The notes beneath the pieces are model-generated. The model was not told the DNA's origin, searched no databases, and saw only the letters and a list, made by a program, of their open reading frames with translations. Positions 28,697 to 38,072 of a stretch of DNA of 64,000 nt are shown piece after piece (positions within the stretch are counted from its first letter, which is position 1; every line of letters begins with the position of its first letter). A program made the position numbers and the translations under genes. This DNA comes from Sva-07 sp963717385. Lineage in GTDB: Bacteria > Actinomycetota > Acidimicrobiia > Acidimicrobiales > Ilumatobacteraceae. The stretch spans positions 372,001 to 436,000 of the forward strand of contig CAVQWE010000006.1 in NCBI GenBank assembly GCA_963717385.1, read 5' to 3'.

Positions 28697-28712
28697 GTGC
28701 CGGGACCGGCAC
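28697..28712. terminator. Hairpin between ndk and mreB
   Basis: GTGCCGG-GA-CCGGCAC, in the 79 bp between the ndk stop and the mreB start. It could end the ndk transcript or form part of the mreB leader. No U tract. Confidence 0.35.
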
Positions 28713-28745
28713 TCCTACGGTGCCAGGTACCAGAATCCTGAAATG

Positions 28746-29155
28746 TTACAGATTGGGGAAGAAAATCCCGATCTCGCGCTCGGCTGACGCCAGCGAATCG
28801 CTGCCGTGCACCAGGTTCTCGGTGAACAAGATGCCGAGGTCGCCACGGATGGTGCCCGGTGCGGCCGTGCGCGGGTTCGTGGCGCCCATCATCGCACGAA
28901 CGACCTCCCAGGTGTCCTCGGGCCCTTCGATCACCATGGCGACCACGGGACCGCGGCTCATGAACTCGACGAGTTCACCGTAGAACCCCTTGCCGACGTG
29001 CTCTTCGTAGTGGCGTGCGAGGGTGTCGGCGTCGAGCGAGCGGACGTCCATCGCCACGACATCGAGGTTCTTGGCCTCGAAACGCGAGACGATCTGACCC
29101 ACGAGCTTGCGCTCACGGCATCGGGCTTCAACAGGACGAGTGTGCGATCAGACAT
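28746..29155 (-). CDS. ndk: Nucleoside diphosphate kinase, frameshifted as read
   Basis: Equilibrates NTP pools by a phospho-His intermediate. The N-terminus MSDRTLVLLKPDAV starts at 29155, then the frame changes; the rest (GQIVSRFEAKNL... to the stop) is in another frame. Adding one C near 29,109-29,114 restores SRKLVGQIVSRF and a protein of about 136 aa. The active-site His is in ENLVHGSDSLASAEREI. Kinase ATP site GPVVAMVIEGP and MMGATNPRTAAPGTIRGD are normal. Essential housekeeping gene, so sequence error is likely. Confidence 0.9.
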
Positions 29156-29244
29156 GGCGTCCGAACCTATCTGCGCCAACCCGAATTCGGAGCCAACCTC
29201 GCGCCCAACGCACGCCCCACTCCGAAATTCGGTGTGGCCCGCGG

Positions 29245-30535
29245 TCAGTTGGCGAAGCGCTGCAATACGGGGCGGGCGGCGCCGGCGGTGTACAGAGCTG
29301 CCGGTGACGAGCACAGCGTCGTCGGCGTCGGCGTACTCCATCGCCCGCTGACAGGCCGCCTCGACGCTGTCGAAGGTGTACACGTCGTCGCAGCCCAGAC
29401 GGCGCGCTGCGTCGGCGACCTCGGTTGCTTTGATGCCGCGTGGCGATGGCGCGGTGCAGGCAAAGACCAGATCGAACTCGTCCGCACGCAGCGCGGCGAG
29501 CATCTCGACGGGGTCGCGCAGTGTGCCGACGACCAGGATCCGGCGGCCCTCGGGGTCGAAGTCGTCGAAGAACACCTGCGTGCAGGTGTCGGCACCCATC
29601 GGGTTGTGCGCTCCGTCGACGATCGCCAGCGGCTGACGCCCCAGCACCTCGAAACGGCCCGGCATGGCCACTTCGGCAAATCCCTCGAGCACGACCTCTT
29701 CGGGCAGCGGCGCTGCGAAGAACGTTTCGACTGCGACCAGCGCCGTGGCAGCGTTACCACCCTGGTGGGCGCCGTGGAGCGGCAGGTAGATGTCGGTGTA
29801 GATGGTGGTGGGGGTCCGGATGTCGAGGAGTCGGCCACCGATGGCGAGACGGTTGCCGACGAGTTCGTAGTCGTCATCGGCCACCAACACACTCGCTCCC
29901 CCGGCCTCGGAGAAGATCGTCACCAGCTCGGGACGTGTCTCGCCGATCACGGTCGCCGAGCGGGGCTTGATGATGCCCGACTTCTCGCGGGCGATGTCCT
30001 CGAGCGTCGGGCCGGCGAATTCGTTGTGATCCATCCCGATGTTGGTGACGACCGCGACGGTGGCGTCGACGACGTTGGTGGCGTCCCAGCGCCCGAGCAG
30101 GCCGACCTCGATCACCATCACGTCGACGGCGACGTCGGCGAACCATCGAAACGCGGCTGCGGTCATGATCTCGAAGTACCCGGGTCGGCGTCCGACGATT
30201 CCCTCGAGATCGGCGATCGCCGCGATCTGCTCGGCGAAGTCGTCGTCGGAGATCGGCTCGAGGTTGCGACTGATCCGTTCGTTGACGCGTTCGAGGTGCG
30301 GGCTGGCGTAGGTACCGACGGTCAGGCCGCTGGCCACGAGCAACCGAGAGATCATCTGGGCGGTCGAGCCCTTGCCGTTGGTGCCGGTCAGGTGGATCAC
30401 CGGCGCTGCATGCTGCGGGTCGCCCATTGCGGCGCAGAACGCCTCGATCGTGTCAGTCGACGGCGACTCGATACGCCCGGTCTTTTCGTAGGTGGCGTGC
30501 TCGTCGAGATAGGCCAGCGCCTCGTCGTAGGTCAT
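29245..30535 (-). CDS. folC: Folylpolyglutamate/dihydrofolate synthase, frameshifted near 3' end
   Basis: Adds glutamates to folates and/or makes dihydrofolate. About 429 aa after repair. ATP-binding HLTGTNGKGSTAQM, the VGLLGRWDATNVV loop and MDHNEFAGPT are intact, and the C-terminal domain has IVDGAHNPMGA. Near 29,296 one extra base shifts the last codons; removing it gives GSLYTAGAARPVLQRFAN and a stop at 29245. Left unrepaired, the frame would run into ndk. It lies between clpX and ndk. Confidence 0.9.
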
Positions 30536-30557
30536 GTACCGCTCAGGCTAGGGAGCA

Positions 30558-30592
30558 AATGAAACGGAAGGGTCTGACCCCTTCGTTTCATT
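30558..30592. terminator. Palindrome with GTC-T-GAC apex after clpX
   Basis: 17-bp nearly perfect stem from AATGAAACG to CGTTTCATT, centre GGTC-T-GACC, one mismatch and one wobble. It begins on the clpX stop codon and ends 23 bp before folC. It probably terminates clpX transcription. Confidence 0.65.
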
Positions 30593-31870
30593 CAGGACGC
30601 AGCTTTGCGCTGGCGGCCGGCCGAGCGCGGCACCAACGTGGGGTTGACCTTCTCGGTGACGGTGCTTCTCGTCGATGACGACCTTGCCGATGTCGGTGCG
30701 ACCCGGCAGGTCGTACATGGTGTCGAGCAGCACCTCTTCGAGGATCGCCCGCAAACCACGGGCGCCGGTGGAACGCAACAGCGCCTGATCGGCGATGGCC
30801 TGGAGTCCGTCGGGGGTGAATTCGAGTTCGACATCTTCGAACGAGAACACCTTCTCGTACTGCTTGACCAGGCTGTTCTTGGGCTCGACGAGGATCTGCA
30901 CCAGCGCTTCACGGTCGAGGCTCCCGACCGCGCCGATCATCGGGAGACGGCCGATGAACTCGGGAATCATGCCGAACTTGACGAGGTCTTCGGGGAGCAC
31001 CTGGGCGAACAGTTCGCCTGGGTCACGGTCGACGGCGGAACGAACCGTTCCGTGGAAACCGACGCCCTTGTGGCCGATACGAGACTCGATGATCTGTTCG
31101 AGACCGGCGAAGGCTCCACCGAGAATGAACAGCACGTTGGTGGTGTCGATCTGGATGAATTCCTGGTGCGGGTGCTTGCGGCCACCCTGTGGCGGGACCG
31201 ACGCCTGGGTGCCTTCGAGGATCTTCAGCAGCGCCTGCTGGACACCTTCACCCGACACGTCACGCGTGATCGACGGGTTCTCGCTCTTGCGGGCGACCTT
31301 GTCGATTTCGTCGATGTAGACGATGCCGGTCTCGGCGCGCTTGACGTCGAAGTCGGCCGCCTGGATCAGCTTGAGCAGGATGTTCTCGACGTCCTCGCCG
31401 ACGTAGCCCGCCTCGGTGAGTGCGGTGGCATCGGCGACCGCGAACGGCACGTTGAGTTGGCGGGCGAGCGTTTGCGCGAGGTGGGTCTTGCCGCAGCCGG
31501 TGGGGCCGAGGAGGAGGATGTTCGACTTGGCCAGTTCGACCTCGTCGCGCCGACCGACCGTGGTGGCCTGGTTCTGGTGCTGGATGCGCCGATAGTGGTT
31601 GTAGACGGCGACCGACAGGATCTTCTTGGCGGATTCCTGCCCGACCACGTAGTCGTCGAGGAACGCACGTACCTCCCGCGGGTTGGGGAGGTTGTCGAAG
31701 CTGAGCTCAGCGGTTTCGGTGAGTTCTTCTTCGATGATCTCGTTGCAGAGGTCGATGCACTCGTCGCAGATGTACACCCCTGGGCCAGCGATGAGCTTCT
31801 TGACCTGCTTCTGCGACTTGCCGCAGAACGAGCACTTCAACAGTTCGCCGGTGTCGCCGAATTTCGCCAC
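30592..31870 (-). CDS. clpX: ATP-dependent Clp protease ATPase subunit ClpX, frameshifted near 3' end
   Basis: Unfolds tagged substrates and feeds them to ClpP. About 425 aa after repair. N-terminal zinc-binding domain (CSFCGKS...CDECIDLC), Walker A GPTGCGKTHLAQTLA, Walker B IVYIDEIDK, the pore loop region after GYVGED, sensor II GARGLRAILEE and the ClpP-docking loop IGHKGVGF. One extra base near 30,664 moves the tail out of frame; removing it gives EKTVTEKVNPTLVPRSAG and a stop at 30592. It starts 144 bp downstream of clpP. Confidence 0.93.
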
Positions 31871-32014
31871 TTGTGGGTACCCCTTCGTGCTCTTCGTGCG
31901 CCGTGCCGTTGCGGACTGCCCACATCGGATCAGTCCTTTGGAGCCCGACAGTTTGGCGCATCCACCTTCACGAATCGTGGACCCGCCCGACGAATCGGAC
32001 CGACCGCCGCTCGA

Positions 32015-32648
32015 TCAGCGGATGGGACCGGTGCGGTCCACCGCCTCGCGAGAGGAGATCACCCTGTCGATGATGCCATATTCGAGCGCCTCGTCGGCTT
32101 CCATGACGAAGTCACGGTCGGTATCGGCGTGAATCCGTTCGATCGGCTGACCGGTGTGCTGCGACAAGAATGCCGTCGAGCAGCTCGCGCATCCGCATGA
32201 TCTCCTTGGCCGCCAATTCGAGATCGGTGACCTGGCCGTAACCGACCTGGCCGCTCGGCTGGTGCAGCAACACCCGGCTGTGCGGAAGGGCGAGCCGCTT
32301 GCCCTTGGTGCCGGCTGCGAGCAGCACCGCTGCAGCCGAGGCCGCCTGGCCGAGGCAGATCGTGGCGATGTCGTTCTTGATGAACTGCATCGTGTCGTAG
32401 ATGGCGAACAGCGCCGTGATGTCACCACCGGGGCTGTTGATGTAGATGTTGATGTCCTTGTCGGGGTTCTCCGACTCGAGGTGGATCAACTGCGCACAGA
32501 GCAGGCTGGCGATCTGGTCGTCGACCGGGGTCTGCAGGAAGATGATGTTGTCTTTCAACATCCGGCTGTAGAGGTCGTATGCACGCTCGCCACGGCTCGT
32601 CTGTTCGACGACGTTCGGAACGAGATAGTTCACCGCATCAAGATTCAT
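32015..32648 (-). CDS. clpP: ATP-dependent Clp protease proteolytic subunit, frameshifted as read
   Basis: Serine protease chamber of ClpXP/ClpCP. About 210 aa after repair. Catalytic Ser in GQAASAAAVLLAAG, His in LPHSRVLLHQPSG, Asp in ADTDRDFVMEADEALEYG. The Asp-containing tail lies in a different frame from the Ser and His; dropping one base near 32,167 joins them (LLDGILSQHTGQ). Start overlaps the tig stop as ATGA. Only one clpP is in this window, although actinobacteria usually carry two or more. Confidence 0.92.
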
Positions 32649-34102
32649 GACGTCTCCTCTTCGGGGTCCTGATCGTTGGTCTGGTCGGTGTTCGGTTCGG
32701 TCGCGGCTGCGTCGGTGGCGGCGATGACCGCTGCGGCAGCTGCTTGCACGTCGGCTTCGTCGTGCTCATGGTCGTCGTCATCGTCGTGGCTGTGCCCGAG
32801 GAGGGTGTCACGATCGATGGGTGCACCTTCGGTGTCGACGAACTCGACGTGGTGCAGCAACCAGTCGAACGCTTTCGACTTGCGGATCTGCGCAGCGAGT
32901 TCCGGCACGGCTTCGTTGTCTTCGTACGCCTTGCGGATGTCCTTGGCCCGCTGCCCGTACTGCATTGCCATGCGGGCGTACTCGCGCTCGAAGTCGTCGG
33001 GCTCGACTTCGATCGACTCGGCATCGGCAACAGCGCGCAGCGCGAGGTCGACCTTGACTGCCTCGACGGAGGCGCCTCGCATCGACTCGATGAAGTCGTC
33101 GGGGCCCTGACCGGTGGCTGCGAGCCACTGTCCGAGGTCGATGCCTTGAGCCTGGAACTGCTCGACGGTGCCCTGCACCCGCTGGTTGAGGTCGGCGTCG
33201 ACCATCGCCTCGGGGAGTTCCACCTCGACGAGTTCGGCGAGTGCTTCGTTGATGGCGCGCACCACGCTCTGGCGGGCCTGGTTCAGTTTCTGTTCGGCCT
33301 GTGACTCGCGCAGGCTGTCGTTCCACTCGTCGACGGTGTCGAACTCGCCGATGTTGTCGGCGACCCAGTCGTCGGTGAGTTCGGGCACCAACGAGGTCTG
33401 GACGGCGGTGACCTTGACCACGAAGTCGGCGGACTCGTCGAGTCCCTTGGGAGTGGACGTGAACGCGATCTCGTCGCCGACGGAGGCGCCGATGATGTGC
33501 TCGTCGAAGTCATCGGTGACCCAGCCCTGACCGAGTTCGTACGACCAGTCTTCGGTGTTGAGACCGGAGAGCTCTTCGCCGTCACGGGTGGCAGCGAGAT
33601 CGAGTGTGAGGAAGTCGCCGACCTCGGCGGGCCGGTCGGCGTCGACGAGGCTCGCCGTGCGCTTCAGTTCGGCCTGGTGGGCCTCGGCGAGATCGTCGTC
33701 GGTCACCTCGAGCGAGGGCAGCACGACGCGAAGGTCGCCGTGACCTTCGACGGTGATCGTGGGACGGACCTCGCACGTGGCGTCGAACTCGACCGGACCG
33801 GACTCGGTGCCGTCGGTGATCTCGACCTCGGGGGTGGCAATGAGGTCGACCTCGTGCTCACGCACCGCCTTGGCGAGGTACTGCGGCACGGCGTCGCGCA
33901 GTGCCTGCTCGCGGGCGGCGCCGACGCCGATGCGGGCCTCGAGCACCTTGCGTGGCGCCTTGCCGGCACGGAATCCGGGGAGGTTCACCTCCTTGGCGAT
34001 GAGCTTGAAGGCTCGATCGATGTCGTGATCGAACTCCGCCTCATCGACTTCGACGTACAGCTTGACTTTGTTGCCCTCGAGGGCCTCCACGGAACTCTTC
34101 AC
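32645..34102 (-). CDS. tig: Trigger factor
   Basis: Ribosome-bound chaperone and prolyl isomerase. 485 aa from the GTG at 34102, giving VKSSVEALEGNKVKLYVEV. The ribosome-docking signature is FRAGKAPRKV (GFRxGxxP). A PPIase domain follows, then the helical C domain. After residue 430 comes a low-complexity tail with a His/Asp cluster (GHSHDDDDDHEHDEAD) and an Ala/Thr-rich acidic end, which could bind divalent metals. The longer upstream reading to 34237 is Arg-rich and rejected. Heads tig-clpP-clpX. Confidence 0.95.
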   Translation of the reverse strand: MKSSVEALEGNKVKLYVEVDEAEFDHDIDRAFKLIAKEVNLPGFRAGKAPRKVLEARIGVGAAREQALRDAVPQYLAKAVREHEVDLIATPEVEITDGTESGPVEFDATCEVRPTITVEGHGDLRVVLPSLEVTDDDLAEAHQAELKRTASLVDADRPAEVGDFLTLDLAATRDGEELSGLNTEDWSYELGQGWVTDDFDEHIIGASVGDEIAFTSTPKGLDESADFVVKVTAVQTSLVPELTDDWVADNIGEFDTVDEWNDSLRESQAEQKLNQARQSVVRAINEALAELVEVELPEAMVDADLNQRVQGTVEQFQAQGIDLGQWLAATGQGPDDFIESMRGASVEAVKVDLALRAVADAESIEVEPDDFEREYARMAMQYGQRAKDIRKAYEDNEAVPELAAQIRKSKAFDWLLHHVEFVDTEGAPIDRDTLLGHSHDDDDDHEHDEADVQAAAAAVIAATDAAATEPNTDQTNDQDPEEETS

Positions 34103-34205
34103 AGGGGTGCGAGTGTACCGGTGGGCCCAGGATTCTGAACGAAGAGGGCGGGCACGAACCCACGGAGTCGCGCGTTGGCGTCTCGACCGGGCAGAATGTC
34201 GGGCG

Positions 34206-34472
34206 ATGGAGTACTGGAAGCCGCACGCCCTCGCCACCCCGCATCCGAATCAGATCGACCTGCGGATGAACGACAAGGTCCGCACGATCGTCGAGATCCA
34301 CGGCGTGCCAGTGGGCACCGAGGGCAAGGTCATCCTCGCCAACGGCTTCAACTGGCAGCGCTACCGGGTGCTCTTCGAGAACGGCGCCGAGATCGGCGAC
34401 CTCGATCACCGTCACCTCGAACCGATCGGGCGCGCGGCGAAGCGTCTCGAAAAGGCCGCCAAGAAGAAGTAG
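34206..34472 (+). CDS. Conserved small actinobacterial protein, unknown function
   Basis: 88 aa, divergent from tig (about 100 bp apart). The middle is beta-rich and compact: VRTIVEIHGVPVGTEGKVIL followed by NWQRYRVLFENGAEIGDLD, resembling a small SH3-like barrel. The C-terminus is a basic helix (AAKRLEKAAKKK). The sequence reads like a real gene, but I do not recognise a named family. GAATGT ends 6 nt before the ATG, consistent with leaderless expression. Confidence 0.75.
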   Translation: MEYWKPHALATPHPNQIDLRMNDKVRTIVEIHGVPVGTEGKVILANGFNWQRYRVLFENGAEIGDLDHRHLEPIGRAAKRLEKAAKKK

Positions 34473-34514
34473 CACGCTCGGGCGCGTCGCCCTCGGCGGT
34501 GCGAGGCTGCGGTC

Positions 34515-34889
34515 GTGAGACTGCCCCGAACCTTCGAGCTCGAGCCCGACGCCCGGATGGCATTGGCCCAGATTCTCGGGATCATGTCCGATCAGGCGAT
34601 GGCCGGCGGCAACTCCGCATGGGACGTCGAGCGGCTGATGGAGGTCGAGGCTCGACTCGGCATGGTTGCCGGTATCGGTGGACCCGACCAGGTCGATGAG
34701 TTGGAAGCCGTGACGCTCGGCATCGACGACGCCGCGCTCCTGCTCGACGGGATGGCGTTCACCGAGATCGCATCAGCCGATCTGCCGTGGATCGACATGG
34801 TGCGTTGGACGTCGGATTTCGTGACGACCGAGCTGCGCAGCCATTGGACCGATGCCGAGTGGCTCGCGTTCACGGCCGACTCGCGCTGA
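34515..34889 (+). CDS. Hypothetical acidic protein
   Basis: 124 aa, GTG start, 42 bp after the preceding gene on the same strand. Acidic and mostly helical, with Trp/Asp-rich end (SADLPWIDMVRWTSDF). No signal peptide, membrane segment or known motif. Codon use matches its neighbours. Not recognised. Confidence 0.6.
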   Translation: MRLPRTFELEPDARMALAQILGIMSDQAMAGGNSAWDVERLMEVEARLGMVAGIGGPDQVDELEAVTLGIDDAALLLDGMAFTEIASADLPWIDMVRWTSDFVTTELRSHWTDAEWLAFTADSR

Positions 34890-34988
34890 TCGGCGCCGTC
34901 GTCGCCACCGGAGCGCTTCGTCAAGATTCTCATCGGATTTCATCAAGAAGGTGTCAAGGTCGACGATCGGCGCACCGATGGACCATCC

Positions 34989-36143
34989 ATGAAGCGAAGC
35001 ACTCGAACCGTCCTGGCCGCCGCGGTGGCCCTGGCTGTCGTCGTTCCAGCGTTCGGAGATGTCGCATCGGCAGCCCCGTCCGAGACCACCACCGAAACGA
35101 CGATCACGGTGCGTTCGGGCGACAGCTTGGCCGGCCTCGCGTGGCGCCACGGCGTCAGCCTGTCGGCGCTGCTGCGGGCGAACTCGCTGCAACTCACGAG
35201 CGTCATCCATCCAGGTGACACGTTGGTCATCCCCGCTGGGGCGTCGACCACGTCGTTCGCGTCGGGCTCCGGGTCGACGACACCAGCGCCGAGCGCCGCG
35301 TCGGCGAGCGGTTCCAGCTACACCGTGAAGGCGGGAGATGCGCTGTCGCTGATCGCCTGGCGCAACGGCGTTCGCCTCAGCGCACTCCTCGACGCGAACG
35401 GACTGTCGGTGACGAGCCTCATCCTGCCGGGCCAGCGACTGAGCATCCCGACGGCCACCCGGCCGATCCCCGGCGGCGCTGCCGCCACACCGGCGCCGGC
35501 ATCAGCACCGAGCAGCGCCCGAGCATCGACGGCCGGCAGTGGTTCGAGCTACGTGGTCAAAGCGGGCGACGCGCTGTCGTTGATCGCATGGCGCAACGGT
35601 GTTCGCCTCAGCGCACTGCTCGAGGCCAACGGGCTCTCGGTGACCAGCCTCATCCTTCCCGGCCAACGCCTGCAGCTGCCGGCCGCGACGCGAACGGTCC
35701 CGGCGACGACGACCAACAGCGCTGCGGCACCGCGATCGTCGAGCACGACCCCGACCCAACAGGGCCGTTCGGTACAAGCAATGGTGGCGCACGCCGTCGC
35801 CCAGGTCGGAGCGCCCTACAAGTTCTTCAGCGCCGGCCCCGACACGTTCGACTGCTCCGGCCTCGTGGTGGCCGCCTTCCGCAAGGTCGGCGTCAGCGTG
35901 CCGCACCAGAGCCGAGCATTGGCTCGGACCGGCACGTCGGTCGACTGGCGACGCACGCCGATTTCGGCCGGAGACCTCGTCTTCACGTCGGCAACGAACG
36001 ACCCGGACATGATCACCCACGTCGGGATCGCCATCGATTCGAAGCGGTGGGTGCAGGCTGTCGGCTTCGGCCGCACCGTCACCATCGGTTCGCTGCCCGC
36101 CGACAGCAAGATCATGGCCGTTCAGCGAATCGCCATTCCCTGA
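34989..36143 (+). CDS. Secreted cell-wall hydrolase: three LysM repeats plus NlpC/P60
   Basis: 384 aa. Signal peptide about 1-29 (hydrophobic core AAAVALAVVVPAFG, then ASAAP). LysM repeats at about 40-82, 112-156 and 180-228, each with the GDxLSLIAWRNGVRLSALL pattern; repeats two and three are almost identical, so one is probably a recent duplication. Ser/Pro/Ala linkers join them. The C-terminal NlpC/P60 domain has the catalytic Cys in FDCSGLVVAAF and His in MITHVGIAID. It should cleave peptidoglycan stem peptides. About 100 bp upstream carry no obvious riboswitch. Confidence 0.92.
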   Translation: MKRSTRTVLAAAVALAVVVPAFGDVASAAPSETTTETTITVRSGDSLAGLAWRHGVSLSALLRANSLQLTSVIHPGDTLVIPAGASTTSFASGSGSTTPAPSAASASGSSYTVKAGDALSLIAWRNGVRLSALLDANGLSVTSLILPGQRLSIPTATRPIPGGAAATPAPASAPSSARASTAGSGSSYVVKAGDALSLIAWRNGVRLSALLEANGLSVTSLILPGQRLQLPAATRTVPATTTNSAAAPRSSSTTPTQQGRSVQAMVAHAVAQVGAPYKFFSAGPDTFDCSGLVVAAFRKVGVSVPHQSRALARTGTSVDWRRTPISAGDLVFTSATNDPDMITHVGIAIDSKRWVQAVGFGRTVTIGSLPADSKIMAVQRIAIP

Positions 36144-36227
36144 GTCCGCCGTCCCGGAGTTCGCCCGCCCAACCGGTGGCCGCGACATCGAGTTCGGCCG
36201 TGGGGCATTGCGTGCCATAGTGACGAG

Positions 36228-36767
36228 ATGATCGAACTGGTGTTGACCATCATCGGACGCGACCGGGCAGGTGTCGTTGCCTCGTTGGCTGACGTCGTTC
36301 GCTTTCACGACGGCAACTGGAAACGAAGCGAGTTGGCCGAGATCGCTGGAACGTTCGCCGGCGTCGTGGTGGTCGAGGTCGGAGACGACCGGGTCGACGA
36401 ACTCCTCACCAATTTGCTGATTCTGCGTGACCAGGGCCTCCACGTCACAGCCCAACAGGTCGAGGAACCCGCCGATGCTCCCGATGCCGACGAGCTGCGA
36501 CTTCGACTCACCGGTGATGATCGCCCGGGCGTGGTCCACGAGATCTCGACCGCGATCAGCGAACTCGGAGTCAGCATCTCGCGTTTGGGCACGGTCACCG
36601 ACCTGCCCGGCAACGACGGCGCTCGGCGGTTCGAGATCACGGCGCAGCTGACCGTGCCGGTCGAGGCAGATCTCGATGTCGTGCTCGATTCGATCGGCCG
36701 GCTCGCCGGCAGTTTGGGTATCGAGTTGACCGTGGACGACCTGATGGGCGACGACGCCCCCGAATAG
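36228..36767 (+). CDS. Double ACT-domain protein (GcvR-like)
   Basis: 179 aa with two ACT domains: residues about 3-75 (LTIIGRDRAGVVASLADVV) and 90-170 (LTGDDRPGVVHEISTAI). This is the layout of the glycine-cleavage regulator GcvR, which has no DNA-binding domain and acts by binding other proteins. Here no gcv genes are close, so the ligand is unknown. CATAGT ends 6 nt before the ATG, suggesting a leaderless transcript. Convergent with the next glycosyltransferase. Confidence 0.85.
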   Translation: MIELVLTIIGRDRAGVVASLADVVRFHDGNWKRSELAEIAGTFAGVVVVEVGDDRVDELLTNLLILRDQGLHVTAQQVEEPADAPDADELRLRLTGDDRPGVVHEISTAISELGVSISRLGTVTDLPGNDGARRFEITAQLTVPVEADLDVVLDSIGRLAGSLGIELTVDDLMGDDAPE

Positions 36768-36821
36768 CTACGACCAGCGCCCCACCGACGCCACGATCAC
36801 ATCGACGGCCTCGGACGCATG

Positions 36822-37937
36822 TCAACCACTCCCGACAGTCTTGATGTCAGAGGACTCCTCAGGTGGTGGGTCGAGCACCCGTCGGTAGACCCCGACGTAC
36901 TCGTCGATCATCCTGGCGGTGTCGAAGCGGATCACTGCGATGTCTCGGATCGCGGCCCGGTCGAGGCATCCAGCCGCGTCGACCGCCGCCACAGCCCCCT
37001 CGGCGTCGGAGACGACGAAGCCCGTCGTGCCGTGGTCGATCAGCTCGCGCATCGAGCCCCGATCGTGGGCGATCACCGGGGTGCCACAGGCCATGGCCTC
37101 GACCACGCTGTAGCCGAACGGTTCGTCGAAGTCGATCAGGTGGAGCAGCGCGTGGGCACTCCCGAGGACGTCGGCGCGCTCCGCGACGGCGACCGGCCCG
37201 AGATATCGGACTTGATCGCCGTCGATGTGCGGCTCGATCTCTTCACGGAAGTACTGCTCGTCCTGGACGATGCCGGCGATGTCGAGCCGACGGCCAGTGC
37301 GGCGGGCGATGTCGATCGCGTGAGCGGTGCCCTTGTCGGGGTGGATGCGCCCGAAGAACAGCAGATGATCTCCAGGTGCGGAGTGCACGGCGAAGGAGTC
37401 CGTGTCGATGCCGTGATGGATCGTTGCCGCGTAGTGCAGATCGGGATGCCGATCGGCGTCGCTGATCGCGACGTAGTGGGTGGTCGCGTCGTACTGCTCG
37501 TACACCGGCACGATGCGCGGCGACGAGAAGCCGTGGATCGTCGTGATCACCGGCGTGTCGACCAGGCCGCTGTAGGTGAGCGGGAGGAAGTCGAAGCCGT
37601 TGTGGATGATGTCGAAGTCGTCGGCGCGCTCGAACACCGCGGCGATGTGGAGGCACTCGGCGACCTTCGGCTCGATCGTGGGGTCCTCCGACCAGCCGGT
37701 CGGTGCGGTGCCGTGCAGCGTTGCCGTGGTGACCGAGTCGGCGGTGGCGAAGAGCGTGACGTCGTGTCCCGCTTCGACCAGCCCCTCGGTGAGCAGCGAT
37801 GCGAACTGTTCCCATGGGCCGTAGTGGCGCGGCGGCGTCCGCCAGGAGATCGGAGCGAGCACTGCGACCCGGAGTGACGACCCGGGCCCGGTCTCGTGAT
37901 GGCGACGAGGGATGCGAGCAGGGTACCGACGACACAT
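36822..37937 (-). CDS. GT4-type glycosyltransferase
   Basis: 371 aa from the ATG at 37937; longer in-frame starts exist but add Arg-rich, unconserved sequence. GT-B fold: N-terminal PPRHYGPWEQFASLLTEGLV (the acceptor-side Gly loop), a middle IHHGIDTDSF, LLFFGRIHPDKGT, and the nucleotide-sugar site EPFGYSVVEAMACGTPVIA with the E-x7-E pattern. Donor sugar cannot be read from sequence. Divergent from the second GT4; the 135 bp between them contain a leader RNA of the plus-strand gene. Confidence 0.88.
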   Translation of the reverse strand: MCRRYPARIPRRHHETGPGSSLRVAVLAPISWRTPPRHYGPWEQFASLLTEGLVEAGHDVTLFATADSVTTATLHGTAPTGWSEDPTIEPKVAECLHIAAVFERADDFDIIHNGFDFLPLTYSGLVDTPVITTIHGFSSPRIVPVYEQYDATTHYVAISDADRHPDLHYAATIHHGIDTDSFAVHSAPGDHLLFFGRIHPDKGTAHAIDIARRTGRRLDIAGIVQDEQYFREEIEPHIDGDQVRYLGPVAVAERADVLGSAHALLHLIDFDEPFGYSVVEAMACGTPVIAHDRGSMRELIDHGTTGFVVSDAEGAVAAVDAAGCLDRAAIRDIAVIRFDTARMIDEYVGVYRRVLDPPPEESSDIKTVGSG

Positions 37938-37953
37938 CGAGAACCCCGGGCAG

Positions 37954-37959
37954 TACAGT
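37954..37959 (+). promoter_or_regulatory. Probable -10 of the GT4-toroid operon
   Basis: TACAGT, about 114 nt upstream of the GTG at 38,073 and 26 nt before the structured leader. The spacing to the leader resembles that of TAGGGT before the second copy at 41,896. Confidence 0.45.
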
Positions 37960-37984
37960 GAGCGCACGTCCCCTCGGACGTGTG

Positions 37985-38053
37985 CGCCCCGCTTGGGCTG
38001 GACGGCCATCACGGTCCTGTCGCCCTCCGCAGGCTCGTCGCCTCGCACGAGCC
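37985..38053 (+). ncRNA. Structured leader RNA, copy A
   Basis: 69-nt element upstream of the GT4 operon and closely matched by copy B at 41,896-41,963. Shared blocks: TTGGGCwGGACGGCC, then CTGTCGCCC, then CAGGCyCGwCGCCTCG and GAGCC shortly before the Shine-Dalgarno. Folding by eye gives hairpin 1 (GGGC-x2-GACGG / CTGTC-GCCC, loop of variable length) and hairpin 2 (GGCTCGT / ACGAGCC) with CGCCTCG in its loop. A third hairpin (GCGCAC / GTGCGC) precedes them. It ends 4 nt before AAGGAG, so it could gate translation. Not matched to a riboswitch class I know. Confidence 0.55.
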
Positions 38054-38072
38054 GAACAAGGAGTTAGCCAGA

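Noticed and set aside
29160..29244. Possible small gene between ndk and folC
   Set aside because: Once the folC frame is repaired this becomes an 89-bp spacer with no ORF of its own.
28958..30535. FolC-Ndk fusion protein read as one frame
   Set aside because: The join exists only because of a frameshift at the folC end; both genes have their own normal start and stop once repaired.
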